This document shows positions 9,038 through 16,027 of a stretch of 64,000 nt of DNA, in pieces. The position numbers and the translations under genes are program-made. Origin of the DNA: Planctomycetota bacterium (GTDB lineage Bacteria; Planctomycetota; Planctomycetia; Pirellulales; Lacipirellulaceae). The DNA lies in assembly GCA_029781135.1 (NCBI GenBank), contig JAKOXH010000059.1, positions 1-64,000 on the forward strand. The letters are read 5' to 3'. The stretch's first letter is position 1. Each line of letters begins with the position of its first letter. The notes under the pieces were generated by a model. That model did no database searches, was not told the origin of the DNA, and saw only the letters and a program-made list of their open reading frames with translations.

Positions 9038-9829
9038 ATGTCTACAATACTCGACAGAATTGTTACGAAGAAGCGCGCAGAGATCGCGCGGGCCAAGGCG
9101 GTTGTGCCTGAGGCCGAGTTGCGCGCGCGGCTCAAAGATGCACCACCTGTTCGCAATTTCTTTACGCCTTTAGCGGCGGGACCACCGATTCGACTGATTG
9201 CTGAGGTCAAGAAGGCAAGTCCTTCGGCCGGTATCATTCGGGCAGATTTCAACCCGGTCAAGATTGCCAAGATTTACGAGGCGCACGGAGCGAACTGCAT
9301 CAGCGTGTTGACCGACGAGTCGTTCTTCCAAGGGAGCCTGGAGTATTTGCGACAGATTCGCGCGGTGGTTGGTTTGCCGCTGCTGCGTAAGGATTTTGTT
9401 CTCGATCCGTACCAAGTTCTGGAGGCTCGCGCTGCCGGGGCGGATGCCGTGTTGTTGATTGCCGAGTGTCTTGATGACTGCGGCCTGCGGTCGCTCTTCA
9501 ACGCGATTTGCGAATTGGGGATGACGCCGCTCGTGGAGTTGTACGAGCCGGCCAATTTGCAACGCGTATTCGATGCTGGTGCGACACTCATCGGCGTGAA
9601 CAATCGCAACTTGCATACCTTCGAAGTTGACCTGGAGCATACGATTCGCATGCGCCGGTGCATCCCGGGTGAATGCGTGCTGGTGGGCGAGAGCGGCATC
9701 AAGTCGCACCAAGATGTTGCGAGGTTGCAGGAAGCCGGCGTGGACGCGATTTTGGTCGGCGAATCGCTCATGCGGCAGCCAGATGTTGGCCTGGCAGTCG
9801 ACAGCTTGCTGGGTCGCTTAACGGCGTAA
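9038..9829 (+). CDS. trpC: Indole-3-glycerol phosphate synthase
   Basis: A 263-residue cytosolic (beta/alpha)8 enzyme that closes the indole ring in tryptophan synthesis, converting carboxyphenylaminodeoxyribulose phosphate to indole-3-glycerol phosphate. Hallmarks are FAEVKKASPS-like LIAEVKKASPSAG, LLRKDFVLDPYQ, LVELY, GVNNRNLHTFEVD and LVGESGI. The start is placed at the ATG of MSTILDRI; the frame is open 75 bp upstream, but that part only encodes an Asn/Ser run from a CAA/CAG-type repeat. No other trp gene is near. cutA follows after 12 bp. Confidence 0.95.
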   Translation: MSTILDRIVTKKRAEIARAKAVVPEAELRARLKDAPPVRNFFTPLAAGPPIRLIAEVKKASPSAGIIRADFNPVKIAKIYEAHGANCISVLTDESFFQGSLEYLRQIRAVVGLPLLRKDFVLDPYQVLEARAAGADAVLLIAECLDDCGLRSLFNAICELGMTPLVELYEPANLQRVFDAGATLIGVNNRNLHTFEVDLEHTIRMRRCIPGECVLVGESGIKSHQDVARLQEAGVDAILVGESLMRQPDVGLAVDSLLGRLTA

Positions 9830-9841
9830 GTTAATGAACCG

Positions 9842-10162
9842 ATGACCGAATTTCTGCAAATCACGACGACCACTGGCACGCGGCAGGACGCCGAGCGAAT
9901 TGCCACCGAGCTAGTATCTCGGCGACTGGCCGGGTGCGTGCAAATCAGCGGGCCAATCGCCAGCACGTTTCGCTGGCAGGGAAAGATCGAAACTGCGGAA
10001 GAATGGCTGTGCGTCATTAAAACGGAACGCGACCAACTGAAGGGAATTCGAGACGTATTGGCAGAAATCCATCCGTACGAAGTGCCGGAGTTGATCGCCA
10101 GCCCGATCGTCGACGGCGGCGAAGCGTATTTAGGTTGGCTGGAAGACCAGTTAGGCGAGTGA
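9842..10162 (+). CDS. cutA: Divalent-cation tolerance protein CutA
   Basis: A 106-residue CutA1-family protein, a ferredoxin-like trimer associated with copper and divalent-metal tolerance, though its biochemical role is uncertain even in model organisms. The family pattern is complete: TTGTRQDAERIA, LVSRRLAGCVQI, FRWQGKIE, CVIKTE and the C-terminal HPYEVPELIA. It lies 12 bp after trpC and is probably co-transcribed with it. Confidence 0.94.
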   Translation: MTEFLQITTTTGTRQDAERIATELVSRRLAGCVQISGPIASTFRWQGKIETAEEWLCVIKTERDQLKGIRDVLAEIHPYEVPELIASPIVDGGEAYLGWLEDQLGE

Positions 10163-10275
10163 GCTGCGACGCGCGCGAATTGAGAATCTCGATCCTCGCG
10201 CTTCGTAACTCGCGCCTGAAATTAACCAATCACACATCGTCATTTCGCCCATCAGAAACAACCAGACAACCTCCC

Positions 10276-11043
10276 ATGTGCGGTCGCTTTACTTTACGCA
10301 CGCCACTCACTGTTCTTGTCGAGCACTTTGATCTCGATGTGCGGGGCGACCGGCAGTTGCCGTTGTTCGAGGCGCGGTACAACATCGCGCCTACGCAAGA
10401 TGTGTTTGTCGTGCGGACTGACCCGACCACGAACACGCGATGCGGCGCGATGTTGCGGTGGGGATTGATTCCCACGTGGACTACGGCCGACAAAATTGGC
10501 GCGGGGCCGCCACTGATCAACGCGCGGTCCGAAACCCTGACCGAGAAGCCGACCTTTCGCACTGCATTCCGCAAGCGGCGCTGCCTGATTCCCGCCGACG
10601 GCTTCTACGAGTGGCAACAATCGACGAGTGGCGTCAAGGGCAAGAAGCAGCCGTATTACATCCATCGTGCGGATGGGGCGCCATTTGCATTCGCCGGGTT
10701 GTGGGAGCACTGGACGGCAAAGGAAGCGGAACCCTCCCCTAACCACTCCCTAAAAGGGAGAGGAATTGCCGATCCTGGCTCACTGATCATCGAAAGCTGT
10801 ACGATCGTGACAGCGGCCGCCAATCGCATGATGAGCGAACTGCATGAGCGGATGCCCGTGATTCTCTCGCCGAACGATTACGCCACGTGGCTTGATCCGC
10901 GCATCGAAGACACGAGCTCGCTTCAGCACATGTTGGCGCCGTGCGGTGAAGATGAATTGGTTGCCGAACCGGTGGGCACGCATGTCAACAAAGTTGCCAA
11001 CGACGATCCGCGGTGTATTCAAGTTCAGCGTTCGCTCTTCTAA
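10276..11043 (+). CDS. SRAP-domain protein (HMCES/YedK family)
   Basis: A 255-residue SRAP protein that shields abasic sites in single-stranded DNA through a covalent thiazolidine made by Cys2. The start at MCGRF is fixed because Cys2 must become N-terminal; the open frame extends 141 bp further but lacks family sequence. Other active-site residues are Asn82 (INARSET), Glu112 (YEW) and His190 (LHERMP). Residues of about 152-166 (EPSPNHSLKGRGIAD) are absent from the family and are encoded by a dispersed palindrome at 10729-10771, which pushes the active His some 20-30 residues later than in YedK. Confidence 0.93.
   Translation: MCGRFTLRTPLTVLVEHFDLDVRGDRQLPLFEARYNIAPTQDVFVVRTDPTTNTRCGAMLRWGLIPTWTTADKIGAGPPLINARSETLTEKPTFRTAFRKRRCLIPADGFYEWQQSTSGVKGKKQPYYIHRADGAPFAFAGLWEHWTAKEAEPSPNHSLKGRGIADPGSLIIESCTIVTAAANRMMSELHERMPVILSPNDYATWLDPRIEDTSSLQHMLAPCGEDELVAEPVGTHVNKVANDDPRCIQVQRSLF
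10729..10771. repeat. Palindromic dispersed repeat inside the SRAP gene
   Basis: Matches the family CCCTCCCCT ... CTCCCTAAAAGGGAG, also present at 19950-19990 (end of lutB) and, shorter, at 36333-36361. Here it keeps the reading frame and adds about 15 residues. Confidence 0.8.
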
Positions 11044-11396
11044 CTTGCAGAACGCAGAACGTTTAGCGGCCGCGGCGCATGCTCGGCCCATCCAGCAACC
11101 CGGCGGCCGGTCGCTCTCTATCGCGCCGACGTTGCTTTGCCGCGACATCGGCTTGCTCGATCAAGGCAATTGAGCAGCATGTTGAGTCGTTATTCCCGTT
11201 TAATGCGCAAGTTCAAGCAGGCAAAATCGTTACCGCCCGCACAACCGGCCTGAATGGGTGGTTAATGCTTGACATACCAGAGGGGTAATTAGCATGGAGT
11301 TTCTAGCCAGTTTGCTCAGCCCGCACGGTTTAACTGCCCTGTGGCAGTTCTTGGTTTTGGCGTTGCGGGCTTACTCGTCTGTCAGCGGAAACGATT
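11044..11396. other. Gap without a supported gene
   Basis: The 353 bp ahead of the LEPR-XLL protein contain no gene I can support. A TTGACA at 11269 has no -10 box at proper spacing. The region probably holds the promoter of the following surface-protein gene. Confidence 0.4.
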
Positions 11397-13763
11397 ATGC
11401 CCCACCACTTTCTCGAAAGTCTTCGCCGTTCGTGGCTGAAAGTCGGCGCGCGTCCGGCTCGTAAACGACGTAGAACGCGTTCTGGACGTAAGTTAGCGCT
11501 CGAGTCCTTGGAAACTCGGCAGATGCTCTCGATCACGCCGCTTGCCGACTTGATTTCGACAGAGAACTTTGGCGAGAAGCCGCAGTCCAAGGTCTTTCAA
11601 TACGCGGGGCAATGGTGGTCGGTGGTTCCGAACTCGGCCGGCACCTCGGTGTTTCGACTAGATGGCACAAGTTGGACGGAAACGCAGCAGATTTCCACCA
11701 ATACCAAGGTGCATGCCGACGTGAAGCTCGTCGGCGACTTGGCCCACGTGCTGTTGTATGACGGAACGAATTCGCAAGTGGCCACGTTGCAGTACGATGC
11801 CGTGGACAATCGCTTCGAGCCCTGGGCGTTGCAGCCGAACCTCGTCGACGTGCAGCTTTCGAGCGGCGTCGAGACAGCGACTCTGGAAGTTGATTCGACC
11901 GGACGCATGTGGATCGCCTCCGACGCTTCGACCTCGATCGAGGTGCGGTACAGCGACGGGCTGTACACCAGTTGGAGCGCGCCCATCACGATTGCGTCTG
12001 GAATATCGACCGATGACATTTCCGCGGTGGTGACGATGCCCGGCAACAAGATCGGAGTCATGTGGTCGGACCAAAGTGCGAACTTATTTGGATTTCGAGT
12101 GCATATCGATGGCTCGAGCGCGACGGATTGGTCCGCGGATGAGCACCCCGCGGGTCAATCGGCCTTGAATGTGGGCAGCGGCATGTCCGACGACCACATT
12201 CATTTGGCCACGTCCACGGACGGCACGTTGTATGCCGCGGTGAAGACGAGCTACAACAAATCGGGTTACCCAAAAATTGCGTTACTCGTCCGTCGTCCGA
12301 GCGGTGTCTGGGATAATTTGTATGAAGTCGATCAGAACGGGACTCGCCCTGTCGTTGTCGTGGATGAAACGACGGAGAAGCTGATCATCGCCTACACTTC
12401 GACCGAGAACGGCGGAGATATTCTATATCGCGAATCGCCGCTCGGTGCGATCAGTTTTTCACCTGTCCACACAATGATGACAGGAAGCCTCAACAACGTG
12501 ACGACGGCCAAAGTCACGTCGACCGATAGCGTCGTGTTTATGGCAGATTCGAAAGGCGTGTTGTATACGTTTGATCCCGCGGTACCGAATTTGGCCCCGG
12601 TCGTGAATGCGGGCGCCGATCGCTCGGCCACCGTGGGAACAGCCATCACGCTAAGTGGCTCAGCCACCGACGATGGCCAGCCGACGACGAATCCGCTGAG
12701 CTTCCAATGGAGCACGATATCGGGGCCGGGGACGGTTACCTTCGGCAGTGCGACTTCGGCCTCCACCTCCGTTGGATTCAGTGCGGCGGGGACGTACGTC
12801 TTGCAGCTCGCGGCGAGCGATGGCCAATTAACGGGCACCGATCAGGTTACGGTCGTTGTGTCGGCATCCGACCCCGGTGGTTCTGGATCGAGCACCGACA
12901 AACAGCTCGCCTTCCAGAATGGACTGTTTCCCAATGTGGCGTATGCCGGTTCGATTGACACCAAGATCGCCGCCAAGAGCGCGAAATCGAACTACGGCAA
13001 CAGTACGAAATTTACCATCGATGGGAGCCCCGACGAAGCTGGCCTGTTCCGGTGGGATGTTTCAGCAATTCCTGTCGGCGCCACGGTAACATCGGTAACT
13101 ATCGATCTGACGGTGAGCACGGGCAGCACGGATTCCTACGAGGTATATGCACTACGGCGTGCATGGGACGAGCTCTCGGCGACGTGGCAACGCTATGCGA
13201 CGGGGAAGAACTGGTCGGTCGCGGGGGCCAGCGGATCGGCCGACCAGTCGTCGGCAGTGCTGGGGCAATTGGCTGCAAAGAATACTGGCCTGTATCACAT
13301 CAATTTGAACGATGCGGGTGTAGCCGCGGTTCAAGCCTGGATCAATGACCCGAGCCAGAATTACGGGATCATCATCAAGGACTACGCCGTTTCCAAGGCG
13401 GTCGAAATTCGGACCAGCGAGTACGGCACGGCCTCGCAGCGGCCGAAGTTGGTCATCAATTACACCGATCCGCCCCCGCTCAATTTGCCGCCAGCGGTCA
13501 ATGTGGGAACGGATTTGACGGCTCAGGTCAATATGCCGCTGGCAATTGGGGCGACCGTGAGCGACGACGGTCGGCCCGGCGGAGCGGCCCTGCTCACCGC
13601 CCTGTGGACGGTCCAATCTGGCCCCACCACCGCGACATTCGGCGATAGCACGGCAGTGAATACGAATGTGACATTCAGCACGCCAGGCATCTACACGTTG
13701 CGGCTGACCGTCTCGGATAGCGTACTGAGTGCATTCGACGAACTTTTGGTAACCGTCAGTTAA
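11397..13763 (+). CDS. LEPR-XLL-type surface protein with Ig-like and DNRLRE domains
   Basis: A 788-residue exported protein. The basic N-terminus ends in the planctomycete LEPR-XLL-like export motif LESLETRQMLS (about 37-47). A beta-propeller-like region follows (about 50-390, repeated G-W/Y strands resembling exo-sialidase folds). Next come a PKD/Ig-like domain (about 399-497, PVVNAGADRSATVGTAITLS), a DNRLRE-type domain (about 505-692, with YEVYALRRAWDELSATWQRY), and a second Ig-like domain up to the C-terminus. No membrane anchor or PEP-CTERM tail is seen. It is probably cell-surface or secreted and carbohydrate- or matrix-related. The 11-18.9 kb island pairs it with another LEPR-XLL protein. 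Confidence 0.85.
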   Translation: MPHHFLESLRRSWLKVGARPARKRRRTRSGRKLALESLETRQMLSITPLADLISTENFGEKPQSKVFQYAGQWWSVVPNSAGTSVFRLDGTSWTETQQISTNTKVHADVKLVGDLAHVLLYDGTNSQVATLQYDAVDNRFEPWALQPNLVDVQLSSGVETATLEVDSTGRMWIASDASTSIEVRYSDGLYTSWSAPITIASGISTDDISAVVTMPGNKIGVMWSDQSANLFGFRVHIDGSSATDWSADEHPAGQSALNVGSGMSDDHIHLATSTDGTLYAAVKTSYNKSGYPKIALLVRRPSGVWDNLYEVDQNGTRPVVVVDETTEKLIIAYTSTENGGDILYRESPLGAISFSPVHTMMTGSLNNVTTAKVTSTDSVVFMADSKGVLYTFDPAVPNLAPVVNAGADRSATVGTAITLSGSATDDGQPTTNPLSFQWSTISGPGTVTFGSATSASTSVGFSAAGTYVLQLAASDGQLTGTDQVTVVVSASDPGGSGSSTDKQLAFQNGLFPNVAYAGSIDTKIAAKSAKSNYGNSTKFTIDGSPDEAGLFRWDVSAIPVGATVTSVTIDLTVSTGSTDSYEVYALRRAWDELSATWQRYATGKNWSVAGASGSADQSSAVLGQLAAKNTGLYHINLNDAGVAAVQAWINDPSQNYGIIIKDYAVSKAVEIRTSEYGTASQRPKLVINYTDPPPLNLPPAVNVGTDLTAQVNMPLAIGATVSDDGRPGGAALLTALWTVQSGPTTATFGDSTAVNTNVTFSTPGIYTLRLTVSDSVLSAFDELLVTVS

Positions 13764-13935
13764 TTGCGCTGTTCTCGGCATTCAAAGGCACAGACTTTAG
13801 CACGGGTCCGTTGAGCAGTGTTTTTTTTGTGCCGATTGGGAAGATTGGAAAGGACGTGCGCGAAGCGCTTGATCCAACAGCCTAATCGGCTCCGAAACGG
13901 ACTAAGTGAGACTAGGTCTGAAGGATCGACCTGCG

Positions 13936-14811
13936 ATGACGGAACGGGACCGCGTGCTAATACTCTGCGGAGGGCTGCAAAGCGGCGGCACGACGCTCGT
14001 TTCGTATTGCTTCTTGCAGCGTGCCGATACAGACGGTGTATTGGACGCCGACAACGATTTGCTCCCAGCGCTCGACCGGAGTCTTGCTCGACCTATTGCC
14101 TGGTACAAGACCACGGTGTGCTGTTTTCGGCTGAGCGAAATCGCGCAGCATTATCGCGACGCAGGTTGGAACGTGAGAACGCTGTTGGTGCTGCGCGACC
14201 TGCGTACCGTCTGGACATCGCTCCGAACAAAGCCGTACGGCCGCAATGGCATTACGGCCGAGGATCCCCCGCTCCGCTTGAGAGTGCGGCGGTTCGTGGA
14301 AGATTGGCGCGAGGCGCGAGCCGCACGAACAGCCCTGCTCCGCTACGAAGATTTTGTGTCGGATCCCGCCGTCGCTCTGCGGCAGGCCTGCACGCAGTTG
14401 GCGTTGCCTTGGGATGAAGCCATGCTCACGTGGCCGAAAGCGCCTGAACAGATCGCCGATTGCCGCAATGGCAACGAATCGTTTTGGGTCACACGCGGCA
14501 CGAACCTGATGACATCGTTAGCTCAATTCCGCGAAAAGGGGTCGCGACCCCGACTTCCGCAAGACGACCTACGGTGGTTAGAGACGGAATTTCGCGATTA
14601 CAACCGGGCGAACGGCTATCCAGAATCGATTTCGTTTGCAGAGATCGCGGGCACTTCGCTGGTCGAGACCTTTTCGTGTGACCCCAGTTTTGAAGTGACG
14701 CGGCGTTACAAGTGGGAAACAGCCCAAAAGCCGTTTCGCTGGCTGCTCGCCCAGTTTGGACAACGGAACACGACGCTGATCGAACGACGCAGTTGGAAGC
14801 GGGCCGCTTAA
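13936..14811 (+). CDS. Sulfotransferase-like protein
   Basis: About 291 residues. The P-loop-like PAPS motif GGLQSGGTTLVS lies near the N-terminus and a 3'-phosphate-binding-like segment LVLRDLRTVWTSL near 85, followed by LLRYEDFVSDP. This order fits sulfotransferases that move sulfate from PAPS to sugars or proteins. The start is placed at MTERDR, which has AAGGA about 11 nt upstream; an in-frame GTG at 13906 would add 10 residues. It is 3 bp from the glycosyltransferase that follows, so the two probably decorate the same surface glycan. Acceptor unknown. Confidence 0.75.
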   Translation: MTERDRVLILCGGLQSGGTTLVSYCFLQRADTDGVLDADNDLLPALDRSLARPIAWYKTTVCCFRLSEIAQHYRDAGWNVRTLLVLRDLRTVWTSLRTKPYGRNGITAEDPPLRLRVRRFVEDWREARAARTALLRYEDFVSDPAVALRQACTQLALPWDEAMLTWPKAPEQIADCRNGNESFWVTRGTNLMTSLAQFREKGSRPRLPQDDLRWLETEFRDYNRANGYPESISFAEIAGTSLVETFSCDPSFEVTRRYKWETAQKPFRWLLAQFGQRNTTLIERRSWKRAA

Positions 14812-14814
14812 GAC

Positions 14815-15978
14815 ATGCGTGTAGCGATAACCATTGATGATCTGGACCGGCGCCGCGGCGGCATGAGCGAATGGTGCTGGCAATTCATCCAGACCGTCGC
14901 CAGACGTGGCGTCGAACTGCATGTCGTCGCCCAGGGATTTGGCGAAGAGGCCTTGCCGAAAGGGGTCATTCGACACCGAGTGCCACGTACGCGTTCGCGT
15001 CTCGCGTTGGCGGCCAAATGCGAGTCCATGCTGCGAATGATCTCACCCGACGTGACGCACGACACCGGCATTGGCTGGCACTTCGATATATTTCAACCGC
15101 ACGGCGGATCGTATGCCGCGTGGATGGCCCGGCGGCTGGATATGTATCCGGCGTGGTTCCGGCGAATCAAGCGGCCGATTGACGCGGCTTTGCCGCGGCA
15201 GCGAGATTTTGCGCCTCACTGGTTACGCCAGTGCGCGGCTGTCGAAGATTCCGGCGCGGCGATCATCGCGCTTTCGAATTTGGTGGCGGATGACTTCTTG
15301 GCCACGAAACGGATTCGGCCAAACCGCATCACCGTGATCCATAACGGCGTCGATTGCCAGCGGTTTTCGCCCGTTCATCGTGCTGCATTCCGCGCGGTGA
15401 TTCGCCGCCGACTGGGCATTCCTGACGATGCTCTCGTATTACTGATTGCCGCTCATAATTTCCGCCTCAAGGGCGTGCCGGAACTGCTCCGCGTTGCCGC
15501 GAGACTACTGAAAAATGGGCGACGATTACACGTGGTCGTCGCCGGCGGCAGGCGCCTCGACCGCTGGCGTTTATTCGCAGTCTGGCTGGGATTAGGCCAG
15601 CACGTGACATTCGTGGGCACCATCACCGATATGGTGCCTTACTTTTCGGCCGCCGATGCGTATGTGCATCCGACGTATTATGACCCGTGCAGCCTGGTAC
15701 TTCTGGAAGCCGCTGCTTCGGGGCTGCCAATCGTCACCACGCGGCAGTTCAATGGCGCGGTTGAGCTGTTTCGTGAAGATGAAGAAGTACTGACTGTCGA
15801 AGCTCCGACGGACTTTGCGGCTCTACTCGAACGAGTCGAAGCACTGTTCGATGAACGCCTGCGCGGCCGGCTAGGGCTTGCCGCACGCCGCGTGGCGCTG
15901 CGCAATCCGATCGAGCGCAATGTGGCCGAGATCGTGCGGCTGTACGAAGAGCGCGGGCAACGCCGAATCGCGGCGTAG
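14815..15978 (+). CDS. Family 4 glycosyltransferase
   Basis: A 387-residue GT-B glycosyltransferase resembling the WaaG group of GT4. Its N-terminal domain starts MRVAITIDDLDRRRGGMSEW. The C-terminal nucleotide-sugar domain shows VIHNGVD (about 177-183), AAHNFRLKGVPELL, VTFVGTITDM, and the E-x7-E motif in YYDPCSLVLLEAAASGLPIV. It would transfer a sugar from a nucleotide donor on the cytoplasmic face, probably for lipopolysaccharide or surface polysaccharide. Operon with the preceding sulfotransferase. Confidence 0.9.
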   Translation: MRVAITIDDLDRRRGGMSEWCWQFIQTVARRGVELHVVAQGFGEEALPKGVIRHRVPRTRSRLALAAKCESMLRMISPDVTHDTGIGWHFDIFQPHGGSYAAWMARRLDMYPAWFRRIKRPIDAALPRQRDFAPHWLRQCAAVEDSGAAIIALSNLVADDFLATKRIRPNRITVIHNGVDCQRFSPVHRAAFRAVIRRRLGIPDDALVLLIAAHNFRLKGVPELLRVAARLLKNGRRLHVVVAGGRRLDRWRLFAVWLGLGQHVTFVGTITDMVPYFSAADAYVHPTYYDPCSLVLLEAAASGLPIVTTRQFNGAVELFREDEEVLTVEAPTDFAALLERVEALFDERLRGRLGLAARRVALRNPIERNVAEIVRLYEERGQRRIAA

Positions 15979-15990
15979 TGGAAGTTGCGC

Positions 15991-16013
15991 GCCGCCGGTC
16001 ATTGACCGGCGGC
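15991..16013. terminator. Bidirectional hairpin between convergent genes
   Basis: A perfect 10-bp G+C-rich stem, GCCGCCGGTC and GACCGGCGGC, with a 3-nt loop. It sits in the 49-bp gap between the glycosyltransferase (plus) and the surface protein (minus), so it could end both transcripts. The flanks are A/T-rich but carry no long T-run. Confidence 0.6.
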
Positions 16014-16027
16014 TAAATGTTCCATTC

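Noticed and set aside
11269..11297. TTGACA before the LEPR-XLL gene as a promoter
   Set aside because: No -10 hexamer at 15-19 bp spacing; TAATTA is only 11 bp away.
11294..11467. A 57-codon small gene before the LEPR-XLL protein
   Set aside because: No family, poor ribosome site, and it overlaps the start of the larger gene in another frame.
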